DNA from: Stenopsyche tienmushanensis
Lineage: Eukaryota > Arthropoda > Insecta > Trichoptera > Stenopsychidae
Reading direction: 5' to 3'
Length of the DNA stretch: 64,000 bases
Assembly: GCA_008973525.1 (NCBI GenBank)
Contig: WACJ01000188.1
Coordinates: 248,001 to 312,000, forward strand
The notes under the pieces are model-generated. The model did no database searches. It was not told the origin of the DNA and saw only the letters and a program-made list of their open reading frames with translations. The translations under genes and the position numbers were made by a program. Positions 11,958-26,900 of the stretch are shown here, piece after piece (position 1 is the first letter of the stretch; each line of letters opens with the position of its first letter).

Positions 11958-14900
11958 GTAAGAAGTTCAAATCAAACGATTCTTAGGGGGTTATTAATTC
12001 CACGTATGGTAAAACTATTCAATTGAAGAATGGATCTGCTGTGAACTTGATTTTTAAAGAAATAAAAGAGCACAACATGTGCTCATATCCTTTATTTCGT
12101 TATGAAAATGGTCTCAATATTTACCGCATTTGAATGCACATAGCAATTTCATGAAAATGTCTTGTTCGAGTACATGTTTTATATATTTTCGCGGACCCTA
12201 GTTTAAGGACCGCTGTTCTAAACTATACTGATCATAATCATTAGCAAAATCCTGGCTTTTTCCTATTCATTCTGTAATTAAGTTTCAGCAATCTTAATTA
12301 TAGCAATAAGATGAGTTCAAGTTGAATGTGGAGGAGATTAAGTTGAATATCACAATCTCAATGCTTATATTTAGACTTGTCTAATTGAGAATGATCTTTA
12401 AATAGTCCCGCATAGATCTAAATCTAAAGGTCCAGGCGCTTGTAAATTATAATACATTTAGCATTGTAAGATAACTGGAATGTCCTGTGTGGAGTCCAAT
12501 TAGGGCCATCCTCTTATTTGAGGACTCCACAAGAAGAGTAGATTACTCGAAGCACGTTTTATTTACATAAAGAAGACAGAATTTGCGGGTCTTATAAACA
12601 TGGAAAATGGGCCGAGTGCCAAAACGATGGAATTGAAATATTTTTATATTGTCATACGCTTAAAATGTGAATACAAAATTACGCCAACACTGTTTTCTCA
12701 ATTCAGAAACATTTTCCAAGCATACGCATTGCTTCTTGTCAGGTTCGTCATGACGTATAACGTTTTTTTAAATCTTTCATATTAAAAATTCATGTTCAAT
12801 TGCAATCTTTGTTCTGCTCGTAGGTCTTTCGTACGAAGCATAATCATATAAACCTAAATAAAATGTTGTTATACAGTAAACCCTTCTATAGCGTCGAGAT
12901 AGGGACCATGTTATAGAAATAAAACACTATAGAAAATTAGACACCGATACAAAATTTGTACGTGTTCAGTTCGTTTGAATTAAATTTGATAATATCTATA
13001 ATAAAATAAATAAACAAAAGATACTATTATAACATGATCTCTCTGAAAATACTATTTTACGCACAAGTTGCCATTAATATTACGAGCAATATTGAAAAAG
13101 TTCGAGCCGCTCGAGAGCTTTCATATTGTCGATAATCTTTCAGTAAACCGTTTTCAATTTTTTCTTACTTTCTCTTTAAATTATGTATTAGATTCTTTCG
13201 ATCGACCCTCTTCACCCTGTCAGATCGAACTTTTGCCCCGTTTACATACATATTTCAGAAGTGCTCCGATGGTTCGTTAGTCATTCGATCATTTGTATTT
13301 CTTCGCTTCACGGTTCGAATTCGATCCTTTTTAAATTGCATAATTATGTATTTATTATTATTTGAATGTTCATTCTCCGGAGTATTGAAAGCCAGCACAA
13401 AAAGCAATCCTAGCACAAAGATTGAGAGTTCGTACAGTAATTACGGGAGCAAAACCGCGATTTAAGCCGCTTTTAGGACCTTTCATGGGCCTGAAAGGGA
13501 CTAAGAATGGACCCTACTTTGGTACAAACCTCTTAATCGTTAGGGCCCATCACAACAAAGTTTCTGCGTATGTCTAAGTCGAGCACTGTTGCCGTGTACA
13601 TTTAGATTTTAACAACAATGACCATTATTATAATATAAGCACCCTAGCAATTAGAATATCTATAAATGTACGAAAGTAGTCCAGAAGTTAACCAAGAAAA
13701 TAAAAAAATCAATGAAACCATGTTACATCCATGGTTATGGATCGTCGCAAAAAACGTCCAAACGCTCGAATGAAACATCCTTACGACGCTGTTTTTGTTC
13801 CATTGTGAGCAAACGCGGCACTCATCTTGCGCACAGTTTTCTCATATCCAAATTTTCAGTCAGTATACGATGTGCTGCACTTTTTAAAATGCCTACCATG
13901 TCTGCTAGCTTGCGCACTTTCAGTCGACGTCCAGTACAATTTTGTAGATTTTATTCACCATTTCTGTCATGGTCACCTCATTTGGTTGACGTTCGCCATG
14001 TCAGCTCGTATGGCCCTGTTAAATTCTGCCATCCAATATTTTACTATGATAAACGATGGAACACATTTTCCCGGAGCAGAATCCAACTCGTCTTTGATAT
14101 TGGTTGAACTGTATTATAGTAAAATATTATTGTTTAAGCAGTTCCTACAAACAATCGTGTACGAACAAAGGATTTAACTGACAATTTGAAACAGAGAGTG
14201 GTCAAGAGAATCCAAGTACCTTCGCCGGTTCAATTTATACGCAAATTCAGCATAGTATCTCTAACAATTTCCATATGTTTCTGTATTTAAATTGATTGAA
14301 TTGTTAAAATTGGAAAAGGTTAATGTATGGATACGCATTGGGAATTCAATTTTCATTGTAAATAGTCTGAAAGAGGTCTTTCTGGGTCCCGAGTCACATA
14401 ACTAAGGCGGACGTTTAAGTAAACGTCACGTTTCTGCTATTTGCAATGGGGGAACCCGAACCAGGTAAAGGGATAAATATTGTACAGGAGACAGTTGCGA
14501 ACTTAAATCAAGTTGAATCTCCAAAGGACCCGACGAAACTTCGTCTTATTAATATTCTGATTAAATGCGGTTCGGATGGATGAGTACCGATTACATTGAA
14601 AGATTTTCGTTACGTGACAGTTTGGGGCTTTTGATTGTTTCCACCGTAAGCCAAAAATTCGCGCAGACTTATTTTGAATTTTGTTTCAAAAGTCAGCCAA
14701 CGTAATCACGGGCTTTACCTTCAGTTCGCATAATGAACTTAATATAATTTAAGTTTTGTTATCGTACAGACATTGCCGGATTAAGGCTACGAAGGAGGGT
14801 TTATACGTATGAGAGAACTCATTTCGAAATGGAGTTTATATGTTAAGTCGTTGTCGCTTTGTCTCTTAAACTCAGTATTAGGTTGTCCGCAGGCATGTTT

Positions 14901-17900
14901 TTATTTTTAGTTAAACAGAGAATCGAGAACGATGATGGAAAAGCAATTTAATTAACCACATATCCGGAAAGCTATAACTCGAACCGACTTTCGAGTTCGC
15001 AAGACCATATGCAGGATCTTTCAATAGGAACGGTCAAATATTGTTAGATTATAGCGGCCATGTTCTTGAAGCAACATCTATCAAATTTGGGTTTATTTTA
15101 ATGCGAAAGATTCACGGAGAGTCGCATATAAAAAAATCCGCATAAAAAAAAGACTTGAACTACATTGAAAACTGAGGGATAGCTTACATTATTTTTAAAA
15201 ATCGCATAACTTCAAATCAATGTGCTGAAATGTACCAAAATTCGCATAAAAAAAACTTTGCTAATATTAACCAATTTTTATGCAGTTCGCGATATAGAGA
15301 CATGCAATTCTTAAGCTCGCGCTGGAATTTGAAAGCTCGTTCAAAATTTGAGTCATGTACAATAAATAGATTAACTAGTTTCTTGTATAATTTTTACAGT
15401 AAGAGGGCCAGGAGTTTCTTCCACTTCAATATCGTTCTCTGTTTCTTTGCTACCATATAACATCAAACCAATAATATCATTCAAGAAAGTATCCTCAAGC
15501 AACTCATTCAAGTTAAAAAGTCAATATCAATGTCAAAATGTCAATCTCAACATTCAAATAAAAAATTAAAACATCATTTTGAGAAAAAGAATCAAAGCCT
15601 TCTTCTAATACTTTTTTAAAGTGGAAATGATGCCCTAATCTAGTGGCTGAATTAAACATGTCGTGTTGGGTGGAAGAAACACTATTTTTACATTTGGATG
15701 CTCTAAATGTGGATGACTTTTATATTTTTTTTATGCGAATTCGCATAAAAAAGCTTTGTACTGATAGAAAAATGAGGGATAGGTTCCATTATTTTTGAAA
15801 GCCGTATAACTTCAAAAACGCATAAAAAAAGACTCAAGTGTATATGACAAATCATCATGGATAGAAATATTGCTTGGATAAAAAAAGATGAGTGCGTTTA
15901 CAAGCAAAATATAGCAAAACAAAATTTTAACAGATTTGGGCGCATTTTTATTCAGGACAAAGTTATGGAAATAAGGACAACATTAGCCATTTGGATAGTG
16001 CTATTGGTACAGTACATAAAGGAAGAGGAAGTATACATATGCGATGATCGTGTAGCATAGACACTTCTGACACCAATGAAACGTAGAAACGTGGTGGAGT
16101 GCTACTGCTTTCGATACAAAGTCCCCGGGCGATGCCCTGTTCCCGCGTCCTCGTAGAAATTACCTCAGATGTGGGTTCATTCTACTTTCAGGTCGTTATG
16201 TAGCTGGACGGACGGATGGTGGTGGACGGGCGTCGAATATAGAGTCTCTCGTCTTAGATAACTTCTTTATTAATCGCAAGAGAGAGGTGACAACGGTGCA
16301 CAAGCAAGAAGCGCTGTGTCCACAACGCCACAAAAGATGGCGATGTTAAATTAACACATTGCGTCTAAAGAGAGACGGAAGATATCGCTGTTAATCAGGT
16401 GAATTAAATCTACACAGATTAACAGCGCCATTGCTACTGTGGATGATATTGCGCCCATAGGGGGTAGTCGCGAAGGTATTCAACACGATTATGCATAATA
16501 TAATTCCAGAAATCTCAATTACATCAGAAAAAAATAAATATGAAAATTTTGAAAAACATGCTGAAAAGAAAATCAAGCCAAGTAAAAATTAATAAAGCAG
16601 GTAGAATATTATCATATTTAAAAAATGTATTTAAACATATTAATGATTTGTCGTGAGTGGGATCTCCCGTTTCGGCTCACCCAGATGTCAATATGTCACC
16701 CACGTGTTCTAAATTCGTTCCGCAGGTGGATGTAGAAATAAAAGCGCATGAATGGAAAAAAATATTCGTTTATTTATCTGGAAATAATAAAATATGCCAC
16801 TAGGAATCCAGTGGAATGTATTATTTATATTTTATTTAAAGTTTCTGGGTATGCTTCTGGATAGCAGAAAAGTTTTCCTAATAAAAAAAAACAATTTTGT
16901 AAAATTCCATCAAATTATTGTAATTTCTTTCTGATTTTTTTCTCGTAAAAACACTTTCCCGCCTGGGGCGTTTATTTTTTAGAGAAATGTTCCGCCTAAT
17001 ACGGTCACGCTTCTAATCTTTCCGTATGATTTATCACATTCCAGTTTTTCTTCCTTGCGCTTTATCTATCTGCCGATCTGTCCTTTTTAGTTTACGCTTC
17101 TGTGCATTTTTCAGACCCCTTAAATTTTCCCATGGACTTAATATAATCCAGAGGGTGTGAAAATAAATATAAGAATTGAATAAATTTAATTAATACAAAT
17201 TTAAACACTTCTCAACATCAAATATATTACCTTAAAGACGTTTTTGTTGAATATTGAAATTAACTGAAGTCATCAATAATTTGAAGCAACGAGTGACCGC
17301 AAAAAAGCGAGGACATGCTCGGGTCACAATTTGAATCGCGCATTATAAATGCTTTTGTGCTATAAAATTATTTGAAAATAACAATTCTAAAAAGTCGGTT
17401 ATTAGGTTGAGACTTAATAAAAAGAATAATACTCTCAAACAGAAGAGAACCGATTCCTAAATAGCACTCTTCTATACGGTTATATAATCCCTTTGTAGTG
17501 CTTGTTCCATGTTATTAATATTCGACGTTTCATCAAAGTTGAACTCGCTTACAAATCTTTCTTTTGAAGTTTCCATTTTTTCCGGCAGGAAAAACCTCTT
17601 TATATTTGTTTTTTCCCCCTTCGACGGGGAAAAAATGCGAAATACGTGCTGCTGGAATTCGACCAAGCGCTATGAGGCAGCCAAAACTTAGAATATCATC
17701 CAAATGTTTTCTTCCATATTTCCATCAATCGATATCGGATATAATTTTCCACCGAAGCGGATCCTCACAAGTTCATAAATATACAGTCATACGTAAAATT
17801 CAATTCAACGATTATCGCTCATATTTGTGAAAAATACTTGGATTAAATTATTGAAATGCAAATTAACTCACGCGCGAGCTGATAGACATGACTGAAAGTT

Positions 17901-20900
17901 TTGACATGAGAAAACTGTGCGTAGGGTGTGTGCCGCGTTTGCTCACAATAGAACAAAAAAAACGTCACGAGGATGTTTCAGTCGAGCGTTTGGCGATGTT
18001 TTCTTCGTTATTTCGCCTACTTCTGAAACTACTCTCATAAATTATCAATACTCATGAAAAATGTATTCAGTTAGATAAGAAGAACCCCAATGTTACTTCC
18101 ACACAGATTTTGCCCTATAATATTGTATAAAAAATTGTTTGGTTTTCATAGCCTTTTTGATGGCAATCGATTGCTCAATCTCAAATTTTGATCTAGAGCG
18201 ACACGATGTCATTAATTAAGCACAGACAAGGCACATTTCTATTCTTCGATCAAAAATAATCTCCTTTTATCCACCTCTTCAAAATTGCTCCTTGATTGAT
18301 ATCCTCAAACTCTCCTTATTCGTTTTTACACGGCGCCGCTTCTTTTAATTAAGCTTACTTAGCTGCCTCAATGATGGCAGCTTATTTAAGTTTTAACCAG
18401 CATCGCATTATCTACATCAAGCCTGTGCAAACTTTTACTACCGATGAGTCGTTTGGCCAGAAACGTATACATTTAAATATCACGGTTATAGCGAGCAACT
18501 GTACAGACAATGCGTGCTAAGCTTGCGTTATTTTCAACATATGTATTTCACGCTTATAACGAGTGAATAGATGAATGATAAAATTAGGGCAGGGCATCTT
18601 TGATACGCATCCTATCCTAGATGGATAGGATGATAGTGTTAGCCTGCGTTGACTATCCGAAAGGTCAATTAAGTGCGCTTTTAACGAAATAATCTAAAAA
18701 TGATTATTGGCAAGCTTGTTGGCGCTGTATTATGTTCAAAACAACCCATTTCAATAATGAGATTAAAAGGGACATTAAGCCTTTATTATCGAATTACCTC
18801 AAATTATCCGAATCGCCTACAAAACAATTATTTTAAGCTTCGCACACAGCCATTAAGTTAATGGGATATTTATAAGAGTCGCAGCCCCATCGATCTTCCA
18901 CCGATTAGTTTGATCGTCTGTTGAACAGGTGGTAAGTATCTCGGTCTAATTGGAAAGCGTATGTCGTCAATTAGTGTAGATTTTCCCCGACAGTGTGAAA
19001 AGTCACCGCCAGGGGCAGTGCGGCCGCTTACGTGCGAATTGCTTCATTCGAGCGCGCCGCTCGCTTTAATTGAAGATTTTAATTAAAAAACTGGCAAAAT
19101 GAAAGCTCTAATGAAAAGTGTACACATCTAAGGTCGTTGAACACTTTATAATTAGACAATATGTAGGCGTAATTAAAACGGAGATAAACGATCTCGACTA
19201 TATATTGCGAGCCCTCGCCTCGTACAATGTAAACGAGATAAATTTGCTTAGGACAGAGAAGACATTATCACTGCTCTATATCCATCACATCCTTTAGTCT
19301 TGGGATGAATGGATATAAATCGAAGATACGCTTTTTAGCGTACTTTTATCATATTTTTATGATAAAAATACAATGACACATATAATACATGGTCGACTGA
19401 GGACGGTCGAACTTAAGAAAGGAAGAGTGTAGCATGGGTGAAATATCATGCAATGGCGCTGTTAGTCTGCAGATTTAATGTAGATTTAATTCGTCAGATT
19501 AACAACAACATCTTCCGTCTCTCTTTAGGCGCAATGTGTCAATTTAACAGCGACATTTTCTGTGGCGTTTTGAACACATTGCGTCTGAAGGAACGACACA
19601 GATCGCTTCTTGCGCGTGCACCGTTGCCGGTTGGGTGGTGACGCGTACGAAACGGGAGTCGTGAAAATCGTCGGATAGCCTTGATTGCGGGAAGACGTTC
19701 TTCCTACGGTCAGATATCTCTCTTGTGATTAATAAAGAAGTTATCTTAGATGAGAGACTTTTTCTTCGACGTTAGTCCAATGAAAGTAAACTGATGTTAA
19801 TACTAAGTTATATTGGTATGAGTTGATCTAGCAATTTTGAACTCAATAACCACGTGTACATATTTTAACCGTCGAGCATGTCAATCGCCGATTTATGATC
19901 ATTCAGAAAACTCACTAATATAATTAAACTATGATGGAGCTTTAAGAGATTCCCACACGATTCATGTTGTTTGTGGCACAGCAATTTTAATTTAATTTAT
20001 TTTACACGACACACAATGGATAAACCATTATTTCTTCGGAAATTTCCATATAATAATCATTAAAAGAATCTAGGTTAACACGGTAAAATCGATAAAAAGC
20101 TCTCCCTTTAATTGAAAGTGCGACGAATATAAATAAGGACAAGTAATATTCAAGAACGTTTTGGCTCTCATTTGTAGCATCGAAAGGTACAGTGTTACCT
20201 ATTAATTAAAATTGGAAAAGTTTCCCGTCGAAGATTTATGCAAATTTATACCGAAATGCTATACAGCATTTAAATCATGAAAGATTTTTTCGGCTGATTA
20301 AAAAAGCCTTACGCAATAATACAATAAGAACGGATTTCTTTTCATAAAATATCCGATATGAAAAGTGTCTCCGGAGATTGAAATACATTAGCATATATAT
20401 CATTACAAATGAAAAAAGACTTTCAGCTCTTGGAAACATATACAGGCAACCCCCGTATAACACGAATTCCTACAGCATGATTGCGATCTCGTATGTAACT
20501 GTGTAATTTCATAATTTCGAAAACTGAATGATTAATCTATGGAAGTAATGGAGATATGGATACGTTTTACAATTTTGAGTTGTATTCACTTCATAACTTC
20601 ATCAATCAATTTGAATGTGTATAGGATACATTAATGGCCAGAGTTATAAAACTTGTCGAATGTATAGAAGGAAAAGCCTTTGCCATATCAACGTCGAGGA
20701 TATTCTAAAAATTACTACTCGAATGTAGAAGCTGATGACGAATGTAGGATGGAAGCATAGACGAAGAAAACTATCTAATGCATTTTATAATCAATATTTC
20801 AATAAAAAAAATATAGAAGTTAAATTATTAAGTTATATTAAATTATATCTACGGCTTTTCCCCGTTTGTTAATAGAAATTGTTAGCTAAAAGTTGTAGAT

Positions 20901-23900
20901 GTGTGTTGTGTAATATATAATAAAATAGGCGCATTACTGGTGTAGCGGTTACTTTATATTACGCATAGACACACGCACACATACAGTAGAGATAGCGTAG
21001 CATCTCTATGGTGTATGAAACGACACAGACACACTACAAACGATTCTTCCTGTCGCTTGGAGTTTCACTTTTCGTGACGTTAAAGCCGATTTACCCTATC
21101 GCGCCTCTACATTTCTCACTTCCAAGTGTCTCGTTTTTGCAAGTTTTTAAAGGTACTGTATTGTATATTTATTCGCATCCCATTCTCAAAAATATTTTTT
21201 GTATATTGTAATTTTGATAATTTAGCAGCCCATGCTACCATATTAGTCTCCCATAATATATAGATAGAGGCATGGAACGGTACCAAGATGTGCCTTTCGC
21301 TGTATCTCATACACATGTAAAATAGATGATAAAACGTGCGAATACTACGCCTACGCTAGGGTGACCATGCTGAGGTAGGCGCTCCTTGTCACGCGAGGTT
21401 AATGAATATACGCACTTACACGCATCTAAATTATTCAGCAACACTTAAAATAAAATAAAAACCAACCACTTCAAACACATACGTATCACAACGCTCTATT
21501 TCAATTTTCTGCCTTGCCGATCTGGCTTTATTATAAGGTGGCTATATTAAACTTTTCCTCTTAATGAATCTCAAACTCTTCGAAGTTATGGAGCACCGGT
21601 TCGGATTCACATCGAGACTCGAAGAGAAGAACTTTTCTCTATTCAAACAATAATTCTTTGAACTGAGGATTACAGCTCGGATAAAAGTTCAAGAAGTTTT
21701 GTTTACCCGAGTCCCGGGGGATGAATATCGATAGATAATATTGCAACTTCGAATATTTATTTTTTGCGATTAAAATACTACACAATCTGCTCATCATAGT
21801 TTCTTCGACATTATTTATTTTCAAATTGAATATTTGTAATAAACTTATTACTTTCTAGCAGCCACGGCATCCACGTCAAACTCTGAATCTTCCAACTGTC
21901 TCCTAACCCAGTCAACTCGACGAGTGAGTAATCTGGAAAAAGCCCCTCTTCTCGAACTTTATCCAGGCAAACAACATCGGTTACGCCTAATAAACGAATA
22001 TTGTGAATTGAAACTTGCATAAGAAAAAGACGGGCTTTAGTATTTTTATTTTATTTTGATAATTCAAAAATCAACAAGTTAAAAGGTCGATTCATTCATT
22101 AAGCGTTTTAATACGCGATAAATTTCGTTTTGTTACAGACGTCAGAATGGTTACCCTTTTCGTCGAAAGGGTATACATTTTACGGTTCGCGAAAAGCTGT
22201 AAATATGATTCGCGAACAGGCGCGTGTGAAGATCCCATAAATAATCTGCACGGGGGCTCGAGTGTACAATAGCTTTGGTATTTTAATAATGTATTTCCTA
22301 TTTCCGAGCTGAAAGAAAGAAAGATACAATGAGTATAATGTAAAAATAATGTTTTATTTGAGAGCACGCTTGCGCGGGATTTGCGAACGCGCTCTTTATA
22401 CACTCGAACGGATCGACGGACACGAATTTTACTATTTATTCGACGATATCCCTTTCTTCGCATTGTCTTCGGAACCGAATAAATATTATCTATTCTATCT
22501 TTCATGTCGGAGCGCGTAGTAGTTTTTTCGACTCGAGGCTAAATAAAATCGATCTACGGCCTCCGTACACCCTAAAAGCTTTAATTTTCTAACAGGATTA
22601 GGGTCGTAATAGCTCACATCGCAGCCCTCGATTTTCCGATAGCTCTAATGAATATAATTAAGAGAACAATATGAATTAGTGAATTAGTTCCGTGTAAGAA
22701 AAATGCGAGTGTTTTTTTAATTAACCGATGTCGACAACAATGTCTTCCATTTTTTAAATTTTTTTCTGACTAAAAAAGGGGGCTCTGGAATAGAAAAAAC
22801 CTTACCGTTTTCAAACTCGCACGTAGATTTTTACTTTTGCAAGGAAAAAAGGCTCTTCCGTTTGTTTTGGAAAGCCCTTTTCAGTAAAGTCAACCTTTTC
22901 GTTTGGAGCGTTTTTCAGACGTTCCCGAGAAAACCGCATTTTTTTAGAAAGTCACCCGTCCGCGAAAGGACCCCGCACGAGTAACTCGAAATTATTTTTG
23001 TTCAAAAATATGTGAACAATTGAGTCTTTTTTCGAAATTTTCGTGACCGGCCAATCGTTCATCGAGTTTTTTTCCAGGTCATCTTGGTGAAGTGGAACGA
23101 GCCGTATCAGAAGCTAGCGTCATGCGACAGCTCCGGCGTCATATTCGTGTGGATCAAGTATGAGGGCCGATGGAGCATCGAGCTCATCAACGACAGAAAC
23201 ACTCCGGTTACGCATTTTTCTTGGTCTCACGACGGACGCATGGCGCTCATCTGCTATCAGGTAACGACCCCTCCGCATTCCCTAAAGAAAATACAGAATA
23301 CGGGGAGACTCTTCAATCTCGAATTAGAGCCCCACGCGTCGCAATCGCGAAATTATTCATGCGCCTTTCGAACGACGAAGTGCGAGTCGCGATCAAATTT
23401 CGCACTTCGGGATTCCCCACCGTTCGACCTTTAGATCCGACGCCGCGGCCTCCGTCCCCTCGGGGGGCGGAACCGCGCCGTCGGATCTGAGAGAGCGCCC
23501 CCGTCCGTTCCAGGACGGCTTCGTCCTCGTCGGCTCGGTGGCGGGGCAGCGCTACTGGTCGTCGATGCTCAACCTCGAGGCGACCATCACGTGCGGCATC
23601 TGGACCCCCGACGACCAGCAGGTGTACTTCGGGACGACCGCCGGGCAGATCATAGTCATGGACGTCCACGGCGCGATGGTCTCTCAGGTGAGTCCCTCCG
23701 ACCGGCCCGAAGGGCCCCGGCCTCCGGCGGGCCGCCGCCGACTCCCGGGCGTCACTTCTCGCCTCTCCGCCTCCAGGTGCAGCTGAGCTCCGACGCGGGC
23801 ATAGCCGACATGGCCTGGAGCTGCGAGAAGTTCAAGATGGAGGAGGGCGAGGACGCCGAGCCGGGCGCGACGGACGCCTCCGGGAGGACGTTCGTGCTCG

Positions 23901-26900
23901 CGGTCAGCTTCCGGAACGGGCGCATTCAGCTGCTGAAGAACTACGACGACGTGTCTCCGATCCGAGTCCGCACCGACTTCGACGGGCGCTACATGGCTAT
24001 GGAGTGGTCCAACTCGAGGGAGCTGCTCGCGGTGGCGGGAGTCGCCGTCGAGCCGGACGGCGGGACCCGGGAGCCGCCCGTCTACAGCAACGCCGTCAAG
24101 TTCTACTCGGACTCGGGGGTCCTGCTGTACTCGACCGCCGTGCCCGGGAGCCAGGTAGGCGACGGCGACGCGGCGACGGGCCCCCGGCTCCGACCTCGAC
24201 TCCCCGGTCTCCCCTTTCAGATGCCCGTGTCGGCGATGACCTGGGGCCACAACGACAGGCGCGTGTTCGTCGCGACCGGCTGCGGCGTGCAGGTCGCGAG
24301 GGCGTGGAGGCGCCTCGGCTCCCTGCAGCTGCTGGCGCGCCTCCGCCTGCGGACGGCTCTGCGTCGCCACGCTCACCTCTCGGCGCTGCCGCTGCCGCCG
24401 CGCCTCGCCGCGCTCGTGGCCGCCCTCTTCACGCACACGATCTCGGTGAGGAGCCTCGCCCTCGCGGCGCCCCCTTCGCCCGCCGCCGTCTCACGGCGCC
24501 TCTCGTTTCAGTGCTGCGTGCCGGAGGCGTCCGCCGTCCGCGAGTTCGTCGGGAGAGCGGCCCGCGTCGGGAGGCTGCACTGCACGATGCTGAGGAGGAG
24601 CGGCGACTCGGGATCGTCCGCGGGAGCCGGCGGGGCCGGCGTCAGCTACACCCTGTACCTCGAGCACCTCGGGGGGCTCGTGCCGCTGCTCAGGGGCAGG
24701 AGGATCAGCAAGATCCGGCCCGAGTTCGTCATCTACGACCCGCAGTGCGAAGGTACGGTCGACCCGCCGCCGCCCCGCCCGCCGTCGTTCCGGGGCGTTC
24801 CGACGGATCTCGATCAGGGCGCGTTTCAGGTGCGGACTCCGACGACCTGCACTGGTTCCGCGCGAGGTCCTCCGGCGAGGTCGCGCGCAGCTCCAGCAGC
24901 AGCGGCAACTCCTCGGCGCGCAGCGGCTCGAGCGCGTCGTCGCACGCGCCCGCGCCCCGCCCGACGTCGGACTCCTCCGACAGCGACAGAGACGAGGGCT
25001 GCAGCGGCTCGCCGCGGCTGCAGAGGAGGAGGAGAGCGCGCCGCGGGAGCGCCAGGGGCCGGTCCCGCGTCGAGAGGGAGCCGGCCGAGAGCGCGGACGA
25101 GCTCGCCTGCGCGGACTCCCTGCCGGAGGTGACCCGACGCTCCGCCCCCCGCCCGCCTCCCTCGGGAGCCGCGCGAATATATATCTCTCTCTGAATTCAG
25201 GACGTCCCCCTCGTCGAGGTGACTTCCAACATCTGGGGCACGAAGTTCAAGATCCACGGCCTGGCTAAGAGCGTCCCCGCGAACCTCGGCCAGGTGACCT
25301 ACAAGACGTCGCTGCTGCACCTCCAGCCGAGGCAGATGACCCTCGTGATGACCGAGCTGAGGGACGACCTTCCGACGGGGACCGGATCCCAACTTCGACC
25401 CGAACATCTTCTCCGAGGACGAGGAGGAGACGTTCCGGCCGGCCGGTGACCGCGGCTCGCCCGTTCGCGGGGGCGGCGGCGACGCCCCCGCGGCCGTCGC
25501 CCCGACGTCGCCGAGGGCCGGCGTCCCGTCGCGCGCGAGGCCGCCGCCCCCGCAGAGGGGCGCGGCCTCCCGCGGCGAGCCGGGCGCCGGGCCCGGGGCG
25601 GCCGGGTGCGCCTCGCCCGCCCTCGCGCGCGCCGAGTCGTACGAGGACGAGCTCGCGCACGCGGACGCCGAGGCGGCCGGCCCCTGCGGGACGTCGGCGA
25701 GGGCGCCCCCGAGGGACGGCACCGCCGCGAGGGGCCACGCGGGCGCCGCCGGCGGCTGCGGCGTCGCGAGGAGCGCCCCGTCCCCGAGCCCGCAGAGGAG
25801 CGGCTCCTCGCACTGCCCGGGGCGCCACGCCGGTCTCGCCGCTGTGCTGCGAGGGCTCCGTGCCGACGCTGCAGTCGCCGAAGAACGCCGTCGCGCCCAG
25901 CGACATCATGTTCGACCGTCCCCCGGCCCAGACGATGATGTCCTATCACGCCTCCGGGTCCGACTTCTCGCAGAACGTGCAGCAGGTCAAGTCGAACATG
26001 TCCGGCGCGGAGAGCCACGCCCGCCGGCCGACCTTCGACCTGAGCCTGACGCTCGACCGCAGCAGACAGGTGCGAGACGCCCCCGGCGGACCTCGCGCCG
26101 TTCGTCTCGGACTCCGCCCAGTCCGAGCGGCGCCTTCCCGCGTTCGAACCGTCCGACCGTCCGTCGCGCCGTTCTCGGGAGGCCCGTCTTCCCGTCGCGT
26201 TTGTCTCTCGTCTCTCCGGATTCGGCCGTTCCGGCGCGCGGATCCCGACGCCTCTCTACTCGCGGCCGCTCCGGCGGCGGGGTCGAGGGGCGCCGCGCTC
26301 ACGGCTCGACTCCCGTTGCAGGTGTCGATAAGGAAGGTGGACTCGCACGCGGACGGGACCGCGGGCGGGAGCCTGCCCGGAGCCACGCCGACGCGGAGGG
26401 GCGCGCCGCAGCCGGCGATCTTCGGGCGCTGCGGCGGGAGGGAGAAATCGCCCTCGCCCTGCTGCGACGGCAGGAGAGACGACATGAAGTACATCGACGA
26501 GGAGTCCGTCGGGACTTTTCCCTCGGAGGTCTCGATGGAGAGCTCCCGGAGCCGCCGGCCGACGCCGGTCGGGGACGCCCCCGTCGCGGACAAGATGGTC
26601 CGGAGCTGCAGCGCGGGATACCTGGACGGAGTGCAGTCGCGGCTGGTCCCGTGCGAGGTCACCCTCGCCGCGCTCAGGAGGGACGCGCCCAAGAGACTCG
26701 TCCTCGTGAACGGGAAGGGCAGGAGCTGCGGCCGGCGCCACGCGAGGAGGCGCCCCCCGGCCCCCGACCTCGGCCGAGACGCGGACGCCGACCGGGGGCC
26801 CGACGGCGGGGCGCCCCGGCTCGGCGGCTGCGGAAAGTCGAAGAGCCTCGACTCCGGCGACATGCTCCTGATCGCGCGCCCCGCGGACGGCGAGGCCCCC

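Larger units (their letters stand above)
11958..23077 (+). other. Giant TULP4 intron (11.1 kb)
   Basis: It is bounded by donor GTAAGA and acceptor TTTTTTTCCAG. It contains mariner fragments (13,700-14,080 and 17,885-18,050), a pogo-like MITE end (12,877), an inverted pair of LTR-like repeats (16,200-16,462 and 19,431-19,785), a palindromic repeat region (15,110-15,850) and a less AT-rich block at 18,840-19,260. Open frames up to 137 codons (22,092-22,505 minus) show no recognisable protein. Long first introns often hold enhancers, but none can be proven here. Confidence 0.85.

Noticed and set aside
13310..13340. tRNA-like T-arm string GGTTCGAATTCGATCC
   Set aside because: No matching anticodon arm or acceptor stem could be found around it; no tRNA or rRNA gene was supported anywhere in the window.
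13712..14177. Plus-strand frames of 116-131 codons
   Set aside because: They are antisense to a decayed mariner transposase on the minus strand.
22092..22505. 137-codon minus-strand frame in the TULP4 intron
   Set aside because: Basic, low-information sequence with no recognisable family; kept only as intronic sequence.
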